64,000 nt of DNA from Williamsia deligens (GTDB lineage: Bacteria > Actinomycetota > Actinomycetes > Mycobacteriales > Mycobacteriaceae): NCBI RefSeq assembly GCF_024171765.1, contig NZ_JAMTCI010000005.1, positions 62,001 to 126,000 on the forward strand, written 5' to 3'. Positions 24,494 to 34,265 of this stretch are shown here, in pieces. The notes beneath the pieces are model-generated. The model had not been told where the DNA came from. It did not search any database and was given only the letters and a program-made list of their open reading frames with translations. A program made the position numbers and the translations under genes. Position 1 is the stretch's first letter; each line of letters starts with the position of its first letter.

Positions 24494-24565
24494 GTATCGC
24501 CTCAGGCATTCGATGGCGCACGCCGGACATCTCTGGTGTCGTGCTCAGGCCGCAAGGAGGCGCAC

Positions 24566-26068
24566 GTGGCGGGGAACGATGGCTCCGGCGGGGGACCACG
24601 CACGACCGGTGTGAACCGGTCGTCGCGGCGGCGTTCCCGCCGTCGACTCGCACTGGCCGCCATGGCGGCCGCGGTGGTGGTCCCCACGATCGCCGCCTGT
24701 GGTTCGGGATACACGCAGGGCACGATCAACGTCTACGCGCCGCCGGACAACGCGTCCCTCATCGACACGGTGGGCAAGGACTGCTCGACGCGGTCGAACG
24801 GCGCGTATCAGGTTGTGACGCACAAGCTCCCGCGCAGTGCGGACGACCAGCGCCTGCAGCTCGCACGCCGTCTCGCGGGCAACGACTCGGGGATCGACAT
24901 CCTCGGCATGGACGTCGTCTGGACCGCGGAGTTCGCCGACGCGGGCTGGCTCGTCCCCGTCCCCGACGACCTCGCCGGGCCGATCCGGTCGCAGTCGCTG
25001 CCCGGCCCGCTCGAGACGGCGGAGTGGAAGTCGGAGGGCGACAGCGCGAAACGGCTCTACGCGATCCCGACGTGGACCAACACACAGTTGCTCTGGTACC
25101 GCCCCGACATCCTGAAGCAGTACCTCGGCCGGACCACCCCACCCGCGACGTGGGACCAGTTGCTGTCCGACAACGAGACGATCCGCAAGGCGTGGAAGGG
25201 CCCCGGCCCCGCGCCGAGCTACATCGAGGTCCAGGGCGCCCAGTACGAGGGCCTCATGGTCTGGTTCAACACGCTGCTGCAGAGCGCCGGCGGTGAGGTC
25301 GTCGACCCGAACGACCCGAGCAAGGTGACCCTCACCGACACCCCCGAGCACCGCGCGGCGACGGTGAAGGCACTGGAGGTGATGCGGTCGATCGCGCGCG
25401 CCCCCGGCGCCGACCCGTCGCTGAGCAACGCCAAGGAGGACGACGGCCGTCGCACGATGGAGAACGGTCTGTCGACCTTCCAGATCAACTACCCCTTCGT
25501 GTTCCCGTCGATGCGCAAGAACGCCGCGACCGGTGCGGTGCCCTTCTTCCCCGAGATGGCACAGTTCAAGTCGCTGTTCGCCGACGAGGACAACCCGCCG
25601 AAGGACTCGAGCCTCGGACGGGTCAACCAGGTGGTGCGCACCAGGTTCGACTTCGCCCGGTACCCCGGCGCCGTGGCGAACGAGCCGGCGAAGGTGACGG
25701 TCGGCGGTGTGAACTTCGCCGTCGCGGACACCTCGAAGCAGAAGGACCTCGCGTTCCAGGCGGCGTCCTGCCTCACCGACGCCAAGGCGCAGAACGTCTA
25801 CTCGGTGCAGGGCGGCACACCGCCGACCATCGCATCGGTCTACGACGACCCCGCGTTCAAGGCGGTCTACCCGATGGGTGACCAGATCCGGGCGCAGCTG
25901 CAGACGAACTCGTCCTCGGCGCGCCCGGCATCCCCGGTGTACCAGGCGATCTCGACACTGCTGACCGCCAAGCTCAGCCCACCGGGATCGCTCGACCCAC
26001 AGACCGGACCGGACGTCCTCGCCGAGCAGGTCCGCAACGCAATCGACGGCAAGGGGCTGATCCCATGA
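24566..26068 (+). CDS. lpqY: Trehalose-binding lipoprotein LpqY
   Basis: Substrate-binding lipoprotein of the LpqY-SugABC importer, which retrieves trehalose released when mycolates are transferred to the envelope. 500 residues. The basic n-region contains consecutive arginines before a hydrophobic stretch ([15 protein letters not shown]), so a Tat-type export signal is possible. The lipobox is TIAAC with Cys45. A family 1 solute-binding fold follows ([34 protein letters not shown]). GTG 24566 with AAGGAGG at 24554-24560. The stop overlaps the sugA ATG (ATGA). Identity rests on the four-gene order and overall match to the mycobacterial operon. Confidence 0.94.
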   Translation: MAGNDGSGGGPRTTGVNRSSRRRSRRRLALAAMAAAVVVPTIAACGSGYTQGTINVYAPPDNASLIDTVGKDCSTRSNGAYQVVTHKLPRSADDQRLQLARRLAGNDSGIDILGMDVVWTAEFADAGWLVPVPDDLAGPIRSQSLPGPLETAEWKSEGDSAKRLYAIPTWTNTQLLWYRPDILKQYLGRTTPPATWDQLLSDNETIRKAWKGPGPAPSYIEVQGAQYEGLMVWFNTLLQSAGGEVVDPNDPSKVTLTDTPEHRAATVKALEVMRSIARAPGADPSLSNAKEDDGRRTMENGLSTFQINYPFVFPSMRKNAATGAVPFFPEMAQFKSLFADEDNPPKDSSLGRVNQVVRTRFDFARYPGAVANEPAKVTVGGVNFAVADTSKQKDLAFQAASCLTDAKAQNVYSVQGGTPPTIASVYDDPAFKAVYPMGDQIRAQLQTNSSSARPASPVYQAISTLLTAKLSPPGSLDPQTGPDVLAEQVRNAIDGKGLIP

Positions 26069-27063
26069 CGACAGCGGACCCGAACGCGATCGGCGGGGCG
26101 CGGCAGCGCGGACGCCACGCGGCGCCGGAATCCTCGACATCCCAGGCTGTGACGACCGCGGACCCGCCGGCCAAGAAGGCGGCGTCGGAGGGCAAGAAGG
26201 CAGACCGTCGGCTCGGTCTCATGCTCATCGCGCCCGCTGTCGTCGTCATGCTCGTCGTCACCGGCTACCCGATCGTCTACTCGGTGTACCTCAGCCTCTT
26301 CAAGGCGAGCCTGTCGGCACCGGGCAAGAACGAGTTCGTGTGGTTCTCCAACTACGCCACCGCGCTGAGCGACCAGTACTGGTGGTCGTCGTTCGCGATC
26401 ACCCTGGGGATCACGGTCGTCTCGGTGGTCATCGAGTTCGTCCTCGGACTCGCGGTCGCGCTCGTCATGCACCGGACGTTGTTCGGGCGCGGGCTCATCC
26501 GCACGGTCGTGCTCATCCCGTACGGCATCGTCACCGCCGTCGCCGCCCTGTCCTGGTACTACGCCTGGACCCCGGAGACCGGCTACCTCGCGAACCTGCT
26601 GCCCACCGGGTCGGCTCCGCTGACCCAGCAGTGGCCGTCGCTGGCGGTCATCGTCCTCGCCGAGGTGTGGAAGACGACGCCGTTCATGGCCCTGCTGCTG
26701 CTGGCCGGTCTGGCCCTCGTCCCCGACGATCTGCTCAAGGCAGCCCAGGTCGACGGCGCGGGTGCGTGGACGCGACTGATCAAGATCACGCTGCCGCTGA
26801 TGAAGCCCGCGATCCTGGTCGCGCTGCTCTTCCGCACGCTCGACGCCTTCCGCGTGTTCGACAACATCTACGTCCTGACCAAGGGGGCGAACAACACCTA
26901 TTCGGTGTCGATGTTGGGCTACGACAACCTGTTCAAGGCGTTCAACCTCGGCGTCGGGTCCGCGATCAGCGTGCTCATCTTCATCGCCGTCGCGATCATC
27001 GCGTTCCTGTTCATCAAGGGCTTCGGCGCGTCGGCGCCCGGCGCCGACCAAGAGGGGCGGTAG
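26065..27063 (+). CDS. sugA: Trehalose ABC importer permease SugA
   Basis: 332-residue inner-membrane permease with a charged cytosolic head (1-48) and about six helices. The EAA-type loop that docks to SugC is [22 protein letters not shown]. It pairs with SugB as a heterodimeric MalF/MalG-type pore. ATG 26065 overlaps the lpqY stop; sugB starts 8 bases after its stop. Confidence 0.95.
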   Translation: MTTADPNAIGGARQRGRHAAPESSTSQAVTTADPPAKKAASEGKKADRRLGLMLIAPAVVVMLVVTGYPIVYSVYLSLFKASLSAPGKNEFVWFSNYATALSDQYWWSSFAITLGITVVSVVIEFVLGLAVALVMHRTLFGRGLIRTVVLIPYGIVTAVAALSWYYAWTPETGYLANLLPTGSAPLTQQWPSLAVIVLAEVWKTTPFMALLLLAGLALVPDDLLKAAQVDGAGAWTRLIKITLPLMKPAILVALLFRTLDAFRVFDNIYVLTKGANNTYSVSMLGYDNLFKAFNLGVGSAISVLIFIAVAIIAFLFIKGFGASAPGADQEGR

Positions 27064-27071
27064 TCACACCC

Positions 27072-27902
27072 ATGAACGTCACCGCGGGACGCCGTGTCGG
27101 TTGGTCCGTCATCAACCTGCTCGTCATCCTCTATGCGCTCATCCCGGTGTTGTGGATCGTCAGCCTGTCCTTCAAGCCGCAGGCCAAGGTCACCGACGGC
27201 AACTTCATCCCCACGTCGTTGTCGTTCGAGAACTACCGGAACATCTTCAAGACCAACGAGTTCACCTCGGCCCTGATCAACTCGATCGGCATCGGACTCA
27301 TCACCACGGTGATCGCCGTGGTGATCGGGACCTTCGCCGCCTACGCGGTGGCCCGCCTGGACTTCCCGGGCAAGAAGATCTTCATCGGCGTGACCCTGCT
27401 GATCGCGATGTTCCCCCAGATCTCGCTGGTGACACCGCTGTTCAACATCGAACGGTCCGTCGGTCTGTTCGACACCTGGCCGGGCCTGATCCTGCCGTAC
27501 ATCACCTTCGCCCTGCCGCTGGCGGTCTACACGCTCTCGGCCTTCTTCCGGGAGATCCCCTGGGAGCTGGAGAAGGCGGCGAAGATGGACGGGGCCACGC
27601 CCGCGCAGGCGTTCCGACGCGTCATCGCACCGCTCGCCGCGCCGGGCATCGTCACGGCGGCCATCCTGGTCTTCATCTTCGCCTGGAACGACCTGCTGCT
27701 CGCCCTGTCGCTGACGTCGACGGAGCGGTCGATCACCGCGCCGGTGGCGATCACGAACTTCACGGGCAGCTCCCAGTTCGAGGACCCGACCGGGTCTGTG
27801 GCCGCCGCTGCGGTGGTCATCACCATCCCGATCATCGTCTTCGTCCTCATTTTCCAACGTCGTATCGTCGCCGGTCTGACCTCCGGCGCTGTGAAGGGAT
27901 AA
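27072..27902 (+). CDS. sugB: Trehalose ABC importer permease SugB
   Basis: 276-residue MalG-type permease with six helices, starting [22 protein letters not shown] loop: [30 protein letters not shown] 27072 was chosen: the hydrophobic N-terminal helix begins right after it, and the longer open frame upstream only shadows sugA. sugC begins 3 bases downstream. Confidence 0.95.
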   Translation: MNVTAGRRVGWSVINLLVILYALIPVLWIVSLSFKPQAKVTDGNFIPTSLSFENYRNIFKTNEFTSALINSIGIGLITTVIAVVIGTFAAYAVARLDFPGKKIFIGVTLLIAMFPQISLVTPLFNIERSVGLFDTWPGLILPYITFALPLAVYTLSAFFREIPWELEKAAKMDGATPAQAFRRVIAPLAAPGIVTAAILVFIFAWNDLLLALSLTSTERSITAPVAITNFTGSSQFEDPTGSVAAAAVVITIPIIVFVLIFQRRIVAGLTSGAVKG

Positions 27903-27905
27903 CCC

Positions 27906-29078
27906 ATGGCCGACATCGTTCTGGACAAGGTGAGCAAGCGATACGCCGACGGTTCCCTCGCGGTGAGCGAGGTGGACATCGAGATCGCCGACGGGGAGTT
28001 CATCATCCTGGTCGGTCCGTCGGGCTGCGGGAAGTCGACGACGCTGAACATGATCGCGGGCCTCGAGGACATCTCCGAGGGTGAGCTGCGCATCGGCGGT
28101 ACCCGCGTCAACGAGAAGGCACCCAAGGACCGTGACATCGCGATGGTGTTCCAGTCCTACGCGCTGTACCCGCACATGTCGGTGCGCGACAACATCGCGT
28201 TCCCGCTGAAGTTGGCGAAGATGTCGAAGGGCGAGATCGACTCCAAGGTCTCCGAGGCGTCGAGGATCCTCGACCTCGACCAGTACCTGGATCGCAAGCC
28301 CGCCAACCTCTCCGGTGGGCAGCGACAGCGTGTCGCGATGGGTCGCGCGATCGTCCGGTCGCCGCAGGCCTTCCTCATGGACGAGCCGCTGTCCAACCTC
28401 GACGCGAAGCTGCGCGTGCAGATGCGGTCGGAGATCTCGCGCCTGCAGCAGCGTCTGGGGACCACGACCGTCTACGTCACCCACGACCAGACCGAGGCGA
28501 TGACCCTCGGCGACAGGGTGGTCGTGTTGCGCGGTGGGCACGTCCAGCAGATCGGGACCCCGCAGGAGCTCTACAGCCGCCCGACGAACCTCTTCGTCGC
28601 CGGGTTCATCGGGTCACCCGCGATGAACTTCCTGCCCGGCCGTCTCACCGGTTCCGGGGTGGAGACCGCCCTGGGGACCATCGCGGTGCCCGAACACGAC
28701 CGGGCGGTGCAGAGGGCGCAGTCGCTGCGGTCGTCGGGTGACGTGCTGGTGGGCATCCGGCCGGAACACTTCGAGGACCCGCGCCTGCTCGACGACTCGG
28801 CCCGCTCCCGCGGCGGGACGTTCACCGCCCACATCGAGGTGCTCGAGTCGATGGGATCGGACTCCTACGCCTACTTCTCCGTCGGCGGCGACCGCGCGGC
28901 GAGCGATGCGCTCGCCGAGCTGTCCGCCGACTCCGGAGCCGATCTCGGTGGCAACCAGTTCATCGCACGGCTGTCGCCCGAGTCGTCGGTGTCGAAGGGG
29001 CAGGACGCCGAACTCTGGTATGACGCCGGCAAGGTCGCGCTCTTCGACCAGTCGTCGGGCCACAACCTGCTGGCCTGA
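27906..29078 (+). CDS. sugC: Trehalose ABC importer ATPase SugC
   Basis: 390-residue ATPase powering LpqY-SugAB. Walker [10 protein letters not shown] (37-45), Q-loop [14 protein letters not shown], signature LSGGQRQ (135-141), Walker B AFLMDEP (155-161), H-loop [10 protein letters not shown], and a C-terminal MalK-like OB/TOBE regulatory domain (about 240-380). ATG 27906 after AAGGGA. Last gene of the operon; a 20-bp perfect inverted repeat follows. Confidence 0.96.
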   Translation: MADIVLDKVSKRYADGSLAVSEVDIEIADGEFIILVGPSGCGKSTTLNMIAGLEDISEGELRIGGTRVNEKAPKDRDIAMVFQSYALYPHMSVRDNIAFPLKLAKMSKGEIDSKVSEASRILDLDQYLDRKPANLSGGQRQRVAMGRAIVRSPQAFLMDEPLSNLDAKLRVQMRSEISRLQQRLGTTTVYVTHDQTEAMTLGDRVVVLRGGHVQQIGTPQELYSRPTNLFVAGFIGSPAMNFLPGRLTGSGVETALGTIAVPEHDRAVQRAQSLRSSGDVLVGIRPEHFEDPRLLDDSARSRGGTFTAHIEVLESMGSDSYAYFSVGGDRAASDALAELSADSGADLGGNQFIARLSPESSVSKGQDAELWYDAGKVALFDQSSGHNLLA

Positions 29079-29104
29079 CACCCCTCTCGTCCGCACCCCG
29101 GCTT

Positions 29105-29165
29105 CTCCGCGACTCCGCGGCCCGACCTGAGCTCACTGCCTCCGGCGGGCCGCGGAGTCGCGGAG
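29105..29165. terminator. Perfect 20-bp inverted repeat between sugC and the ParB-like gene
   Basis: Arms 29105-29124 and 29146-29165 are exact reverse complements (20 of 20), separated by a 21-base loop. The right arm lies inside the last codons of the minus-strand ParB-like gene, the left arm in the 54-base gap. Probably a strong bidirectional terminator for the convergent genes. Confidence 0.65.
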
Positions 29166-29987
29166 TTCGTCGATGATCTCCTCGTCCCAGATGTGCTTGC
29201 GGACCAGGCGATAACGCTCGCACGCCAGCCACATGTAGAGCTCGGCGTCGGTCGCCTCGGGCCGGATCTCGGCGCGACGCGCCATGCGGACCACCGGGAG
29301 GAACTCCTCGCCGAACCACCGGCGGGCCACCTCGGCGCGTCCGAGGAACTCACCGAGTTCCTGGCTGAGCCGGAACCCCCACGCCTCGACGTTCTCGGCG
29401 AGTTCGGCGTAGTCGAAGGGGTCGGCGACGGCGATCGCGTCGGCCTGTTTGCCCCGCAGGGGCACCCGCGACAGGAAGAGTCGACGGTGGTCCTTGAGCG
29501 CCAGGTCGGACACGCCGTTGATGCCCTCGGGTGAGATGCGGGTGTGGATCTCGGTGACGTAGGCGTCGATGGTCTCGATGTGGCGGGCGATCGCGATGGA
29601 CACGCGGTGGTGCCCGTCGACCACGAAGTGCATGTCGCCGATGCGGTAGAGCACCACCGGTGGCATCGCCTCACCGCGACGCTGCGCCGCCGCGATCCGC
29701 TGCCAGCGGGCCCGGATGCGTGCCGACGTCGGCCGGAACAGGCGATCGAAATCCCGTGTCCGGTCGACACTGCCGACGATGGTCGACACCTTGACCACGA
29801 CGAGACCGATCGACGTCTCGCCGGTGCGCCCCAGCGCGGCGACGACCTCGTCGAACGGCAGCACGGTGTTGACGTCGGCGGGTTGGCGGGTGAACCAGGC
29901 CGACAGGCGCGCGAGTTCGGCCCGGCGCCGTTGACGACTGAAGTCGTTCTCGGCGTCGGCGTCGGGGAATCCCGTGTCACGCGCCAT
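29133..29987 (-). CDS. ParB/Srx-fold protein (ParB-like nuclease domain)
   Basis: 284 residues. The central domain carries MPPVVLYRIGDMHFVVDGHHRVSIA, with GHHR at 125-128, the nucleotide-binding motif shared by ParB N-domains and sulfiredoxin. There is no helix-turn-helix DNA-binding region of true ParB, so it is not the chromosome segregator. The C-terminal half is helical and charged. Its ATG overlaps the end of the phosphoesterase gene by 11 bases, giving a two-gene operon. The biochemical activity (CTP hydrolysis, kinase or nuclease) cannot be told from sequence. Confidence 0.82.
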   Translation of the reverse strand: MARDTGFPDADAENDFSRQRRRAELARLSAWFTRQPADVNTVLPFDEVVAALGRTGETSIGLVVVKVSTIVGSVDRTRDFDRLFRPTSARIRARWQRIAAAQRRGEAMPPVVLYRIGDMHFVVDGHHRVSIAIARHIETIDAYVTEIHTRISPEGINGVSDLALKDHRRLFLSRVPLRGKQADAIAVADPFDYAELAENVEAWGFRLSQELGEFLGRAEVARRWFGEEFLPVVRMARRAEIRPEATDAELYMWLACERYRLVRKHIWDEEIIDELRDSAARRRQ

Positions 29988-30714
29988 GACGCCGCCGCGT
30001 GATCGTGATGCCGTCCCCGCCGGGGTCGATGTCGAAGACCGTGTAGCCCACGGTGTTCACCGACACGGCGGCGTCGCCGGTGCCGCCGGCGCCGAAGGGG
30101 ATCCGGAGATCGGCCGGTCGGGTGCCGTAGGGGTGGACGTGCCCGTGCACGAGCGTCTGCGGCCGCAGCGACCGGACCAGGTCGACGAGACACGCGAAAC
30201 CCCGGTGCGGTGCGTCGGTGCCGTCGCCGTAGCCCTGCGCGGGGCTGTGCGTGAGGAGGATGTCGATCCCGGGCGTGCGGTGGCCGCGCAGTCGCCGGAC
30301 CCGCGCGATCGCCGACTCGCGTCGGTGCAGCGCCCGGGCACGCCGCCGTTGCGTCTGCTCGCGGTACTGGTTGGGGCCGCCGTTGTAGCGGATCGACCCG
30401 CCGAGCCCCGCGATGCGGAGACCGGCGACCGTCACCACCCGGCCGTCGGCGTTCACGGCGCCGCACGGCCCGGGGTCGACCGCGGGGAGCCCGGCGCGGG
30501 TCCACCCGGACCGCCCGCGCCGGAACCCCGACATGTCGCGGTCGTGGTTGCCCGGCACGTAGACGCAGGGCGCACCGCTGCGGGTGGCGAGGGTCTCGAG
30601 GTAGTCGAACGGGAGATCGCCCGCGCCGAGCACGAGGTCGGGGGCGATCTGCTCGGCGATGCCGCAGAGCAGTCCGTCGACCACCTCGTCGGCAACCGCG
30701 AGCACCCGGACCAT
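29977..30714 (-). CDS. Calcineurin-like metallophosphoesterase with altered first motif
   Basis: 245 residues. Metal motifs seen: LVLGAGDLPFDYLE (GD), VYVPGNHDRD (GNHD), LLTHSPAQGYGDG and LVHGHVHPYG (GHxH). The usual first D-x-H is replaced by VADEVVDG, so one metal ligand set is changed. It may still bind two metals in another way, or be less active. ATG 30714 has TACCCT 7 bases upstream and no Shine-Dalgarno. It is co-transcribed with the ParB-like gene. The substrate is unknown. Confidence 0.83.
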   Translation of the reverse strand: MVRVLAVADEVVDGLLCGIAEQIAPDLVLGAGDLPFDYLETLATRSGAPCVYVPGNHDRDMSGFRRGRSGWTRAGLPAVDPGPCGAVNADGRVVTVAGLRIAGLGGSIRYNGGPNQYREQTQRRRARALHRRESAIARVRRLRGHRTPGIDILLTHSPAQGYGDGTDAPHRGFACLVDLVRSLRPQTLVHGHVHPYGTRPADLRIPFGAGGTGDAAVSVNTVGYTVFDIDPGGDGITITRRRHGA

Positions 30715-30721
30715 GGCCGTC

Positions 30722-30727
30722 AGGGTA
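30722..30727 (-). promoter_or_regulatory. -10-like TACCCT, leaderless phosphoesterase
   Basis: Minus-strand TACCCT, 7-base spacer, ATG 30714. Confidence 0.5.
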
Positions 30728-30753
30728 CAACCGGGTCTGGGAGACTGGACGCG

Positions 30754-31335
30754 ATGAGCGAGTCGGTGACAGACGCGGTCGCAGCACACCTGCGGGCGGC
30801 GGTCGGGACAGAACCCCAGCGTGCCTCGGTGACGTTCCTCGGCCTGGAGCCGATGGACGTGCTCCGGTTCGCCACCGACGACGGCGTGGTGTTCGCCAGC
30901 GTCGGGTGCTCGCGGCACCCGATGACCGACCCGACGGGATTCGACGTCGACCCGCTGCGGGGTCCCCGCGCCGAGGTCGTGGTGCGGATGCGGTCGGCGG
31001 GGGATCTCGCCGGTCTGCACCGGTCGCTGGCGGTTCTCGCCGCGGCCCCCGCGGTCGAGGGGATGGTGCTCGTCCCCGACGCCCTCGTCGACCTGTCGGA
31101 GCCGCTGTGGACGGGGTCGTCGTGCACCGCGGTGGTGTTGCAGGCCGACGTCGTCGAGCAGTGTCCGCTGCCCGCGCCCATGTCGCCGGTGGAGTTCCTG
31201 CGGGCCGTGCCGATCACCGCGAACGAGGCCGCCTGGGTGCGGCTGCGCGGTGTGGACGAACTCCGGCGTGCATGGACCGAAGCCGGCGTCGACATCGCCG
31301 ACCCCCACCGCGTCGCCGTCGACCCGGGGGCCTGA
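30754..31335 (+). CDS. Suppressor-of-fused (SUFU) domain protein
   Basis: 193 residues resembling bacterial SUFU-like proteins: SVTFLGLEPMDVLRFATDDGVVFASVGCSRHPM near the start, VVVRMRSAGDLAGLHRSLAVLAA, then PMSPVEFLRAVPITANEAAWVRLRGVDELRRAW. SUFU domains occur as immunity proteins of polymorphic toxins and as stand-alone genes; no toxin is adjacent, so an ordinary cytosolic role is as likely. ATG 30754; a weak GAGACT box lies 7 bases upstream. It converges on corA with 3 bases between stops. Confidence 0.72.
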   Translation: MSESVTDAVAAHLRAAVGTEPQRASVTFLGLEPMDVLRFATDDGVVFASVGCSRHPMTDPTGFDVDPLRGPRAEVVVRMRSAGDLAGLHRSLAVLAAAPAVEGMVLVPDALVDLSEPLWTGSSCTAVVLQADVVEQCPLPAPMSPVEFLRAVPITANEAAWVRLRGVDELRRAWTEAGVDIADPHRVAVDPGA

Positions 31336-31338
31336 GCC

Positions 31339-32406
31339 TCAGAGCCAGTGGTTGCGACGGAAGGTGCGCCAGAGGCCGACGCAGACCGTCGCGAGGAACA
31401 GCAGCAGGATGTAATAGCTGTAGCGCCAGTGCAGTTCGGGCATGTTGTCGAAGTTCATGCCGTAGATGCCCGCGAACATCGTCGGGACCGACGCGATCGC
31501 GACCCACGAGGTGATCTTGCGCATGTCGGTGTTCTGCTGGATCCCGACCTTCGCCGAGGCCGCCCCGAGCAGCGAGGTGAGGACCTCGTCGTAGGTCGCG
31601 ACCCGATCGGAGACCGTGATCTGGTGGTCGAGGACGTCACGCAGGTAGCGACGGACCTCCTTGGGGCACAGGTCGTTCTCCGGTGACGTCAGACGCTGCA
31701 GCGGCGCGGTGAGGGGTGCGACGGCCCGGCGCAGCTCGGTGATCTCCCGCTTGAGCAGGTACACCGGGTCGATCTGGACGGTGCCGCTGGGGGCGAAGAT
31801 CGCACCCTCGATCGCGTCGACGTCGGTCTCGACGGCGGCCGTGACGTCGAGGTAGGTGTCCACCACGTGGTCGGCGATGGCGTGCATCACCGCGTACGGG
31901 CCGAGACGGAGACGGTCCGGGCGTGCTTCGAGCTCGGCGCGGACGCCCGCGAGATGGGTGAAGTCGCCGTGACGGACCGTGATGACGAAATCCGGGCCGA
32001 CGAAGATCATGATCTCGCCGGTCTCGACCACCTCGCTGGTGGTGGTCAGCGATTCGTGCTCGACGTATTTCACCGTGCGCAACACGATGAACTGGGTGTC
32101 GTCGTACCGCTCGAGCTTCGGGCGCTGGTGGGCGTGCACGGCGTCCTCGGCCATCAGCTCGTGCAGACCGAAGGTCTCGGCGACATCGGCCATCTGGCGG
32201 TCGTCGGGGGCGTGCAGACCCACCCAGACGAAACCCTCGCCGAGGCTGCGCACCTGCTTGAGGGCGCCGCTGTGGGTCCACCGACCGGGTCGACGCTGTC
32301 CGTCGACGTAGACGGCGCAGTCGACGACGGCGCGGGCCGGCGGGATGGGGATGCGGGGACGGTCGGCGGGACCTCCCGTGGATCGAAGCGAGGGCAACGA
32401 CGGCAT
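31339..32406 (-). CDS. corA: CorA-family magnesium/divalent cation channel
   Basis: 355 residues: a large cytosolic funnel domain and two C-terminal membrane helices. The selectivity motif GMN is at 316-318 (YGMNFDNMPELHW), and the basic sphincter end is WRTFRRNHWL. Start ATG 32406 was chosen for AGGAGG 8 bases upstream; the frame is open to 32448. CorA and the MgtE-like protein are both encoded in this 12-kb stretch. Divergent from lpqZ. Confidence 0.95.
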   Translation of the reverse strand: MPSLPSLRSTGGPADRPRIPIPPARAVVDCAVYVDGQRRPGRWTHSGALKQVRSLGEGFVWVGLHAPDDRQMADVAETFGLHELMAEDAVHAHQRPKLERYDDTQFIVLRTVKYVEHESLTTTSEVVETGEIMIFVGPDFVITVRHGDFTHLAGVRAELEARPDRLRLGPYAVMHAIADHVVDTYLDVTAAVETDVDAIEGAIFAPSGTVQIDPVYLLKREITELRRAVAPLTAPLQRLTSPENDLCPKEVRRYLRDVLDHQITVSDRVATYDEVLTSLLGAASAKVGIQQNTDMRKITSWVAIASVPTMFAGIYGMNFDNMPELHWRYSYYILLLFLATVCVGLWRTFRRNHWL

Positions 32407-32481
32407 CGTCAGACCTCCTGTTCCCGCGGCGACCCGGACGCGCGCCATCCTACGACGCGCGGTCGCACACCCTGCCTCGAC

Positions 32482-32487
32482 TAGCGT
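32482..32487 (+). promoter_or_regulatory. -10-like TAGCGT, leaderless lpqZ-like gene
   Basis: TAGCGT, 8-base spacer, GTG 32496. Confidence 0.4.
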
Positions 32488-32495
32488 GGTCTCCC

Positions 32496-33473
32496 GTGAT
32501 CGCGCCCCGGCCCCGGCCCACCCGCCGTGTGTTCCGTGTACTCGCGGCGCTCGTCGCCGGTCTGGTCGCGACGAGCGTGGCGGTGTCGTGCTCGACGAGC
32601 ACCTCGCCGCAGGACGCGCCTCTGGTCATGGGTGCCGGGGACGGTGTGGCGGGGGCCGTGGTCGCCGACATCTACCGGCAGGTGCTGCGGTCCACGGGTG
32701 CGCCCGTCGCCGACGACACGACGGTGGGGGACTACGGGCGACTCCTCGACGACATGACCGCCGGTCGGGTCGCGCTCTTCGGCGCCTTCGACGGTGCGCT
32801 GCTGGCGCGTCTCGCCCCGTCGTCGACGGCGACATCCGCCGACGACGTCTACACCGACCTCAACCGTGCTCTGCCACAGGGTGTCTCGGTGGGGGACGCG
32901 ACCACCGTGAGCGACCAGCTGCAGGTGGTGGTGCCGTCGGCGCAGGCGTCCGCGGCGGGGGTCGACGAGCTGTCGGAGTGCGGTCGCCTTCCCGGCGGGC
33001 TCGCCCTCGTCGGAGACAGGGAGCCCGATCCGACGACGATGGCGGCACTGACCGCCGCGGGCTGCCGCTTCGCGCCCTACCGGCGTCTGGGTTCGGTCGA
33101 CGAGGTGATCGCGACGGTGCGGTCGGGCCGGGCGGCGGGTCTGGTCTCTCCGCTGTCGTCGGCGGGGACCGCCGCGGACCTCACCGCGCTGCGCACCGCG
33201 TCGCCGGCCTCGGACGACGGGTCCGGCACGTCCACGCCGCCCTCCTCGGCCCCGGGACCGTCCCCCTCCGCGGATCCGGCGGCCGTCCGAGCTCAGGTCC
33301 TGGTGCCGGTGTACGCGTCGGGGGTGCTGACCCGGGAGCGCATCACCGCGATCAACAAGGTCGCGGGCGAGCTCACCACCGCCGACCTCGCCACGATGGC
33401 GCAGCGTGTCGCCGGCCGGCAGGCGACGGTGTCCGCGGTCGTCGGCGGCTGGCTCGCCGAACACGGGTTCTAG
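32496..33473 (+). CDS. lpqZ: LpqZ-like lipoprotein (OpuAC/osmoprotectant-binding fold)
   Basis: 325 residues. Signal peptide with lipobox VAVSC (Cys32). The mature part resembles glycine-betaine-type binding proteins: VMGAGDGVAGAVVADIYRQVLRSTGAPV, DYGRLLDDMTAGRVALFGAFDG, and TRERITAINKVAGELTTADLATM near the end. A Ser/Pro-rich insert interrupts it (about 240-262, STPPSSAPGPSPSADP). No permease or ATPase gene is adjacent, so transport is unproven; it may work with a distant transporter or be a sensor. The symbol follows the mycobacterial corA-lpqZ neighbourhood. Confidence 0.72.
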   Translation: MIAPRPRPTRRVFRVLAALVAGLVATSVAVSCSTSTSPQDAPLVMGAGDGVAGAVVADIYRQVLRSTGAPVADDTTVGDYGRLLDDMTAGRVALFGAFDGALLARLAPSSTATSADDVYTDLNRALPQGVSVGDATTVSDQLQVVVPSAQASAAGVDELSECGRLPGGLALVGDREPDPTTMAALTAAGCRFAPYRRLGSVDEVIATVRSGRAAGLVSPLSSAGTAADLTALRTASPASDDGSGTSTPPSSAPGPSPSADPAAVRAQVLVPVYASGVLTRERITAINKVAGELTTADLATMAQRVAGRQATVSAVVGGWLAEHGF

Positions 33474-33482
33474 ACCGACGCG

Positions 33483-34265
33483 ATGGACGACGGATCCGCC
33501 ACGACGATCACCTGGTGGGGTCACGCGACCACCACCGTCGTCGACAGTGGTGTGCGCGTCCTGACCGACCCGGTGCTCACCCGGGGCGTCGCACATCTGC
33601 GGCGTCGTCGCGGGCCGGTTCCGGCTGCTGATGCGGCTCGCGCGGACGTCGTCCTCGTGTCCCACCTGCACTCCGATCACCTGCACGTCCGATCGCTCGC
33701 CCGCGTGGATCCCTCGGCGGTCGTCGTCCTCCCTCGAGGAGCGCGTCGTGCGGTCCCGGGGCTGTCGGTGCTGCGTGGCCGGGACATCCGTGAGATGGGT
33801 GTCGGCGACCTCGTCGACATCGGCCCGGTGCGCATCCGGGCGGTGCCCGCCGACCACGACGGACGCCGCCATCCGCTGGCCCGGGCACGGGTCGACCCGC
33901 TCGGGTTCGTCGTCGAGGGGGCCGCGCGGACCTACTTCGCCGGCGACACCGATCTGTTCGACGGCATGGCCGCAGCAGTCGGGCCCTGCGATGTCGCGCT
34001 GCTGCCCGTCGGTGGCTGGGGTCCGGGTCTCGGGGATGGGCACATGACGGCGGAGCGTGCCGCGATCGCGGCGGGTCTGCTGCGTCCGCGGCTGGCGATA
34101 CCCGTCCACTTCGGCACCTTGTGGCCGGTGGGGCTCGGCGCCGTGGCACCCGACGAGTTCCTGCCACCGGGAGGCGAGTTCGTCCGGGCTGCGGCACGCC
34201 TCGCCCCGGAGACGACCGCTGTCGAACTGTTGCCGGGCGAGACCAGGTCAGTCGACGCGCACTGA
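33483..34265 (+). CDS. Metallo-beta-lactamase-fold hydrolase
   Basis: 260 residues of the UlaG/NAPE-PLD-like branch. It starts with TITWWGHATTTVVDSGVRVLTDPVL. Metal ligands sit in VSHLHSDHLH (HxHxDH), in the VPADHDG region and in YFAGDTDLFDG, with IPVHFGTLWP near the end. Cytosolic; the substrate is unknown. It lies 9 bases after the lpqZ-like gene and likely shares its transcript. Its last 18 bases overlap the convergent membrane gene. Confidence 0.85.
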   Translation: MDDGSATTITWWGHATTTVVDSGVRVLTDPVLTRGVAHLRRRRGPVPAADAARADVVLVSHLHSDHLHVRSLARVDPSAVVVLPRGARRAVPGLSVLRGRDIREMGVGDLVDIGPVRIRAVPADHDGRRHPLARARVDPLGFVVEGAARTYFAGDTDLFDGMAAAVGPCDVALLPVGGWGPGLGDGHMTAERAAIAAGLLRPRLAIPVHFGTLWPVGLGAVAPDEFLPPGGEFVRAAARLAPETTAVELLPGETRSVDAH

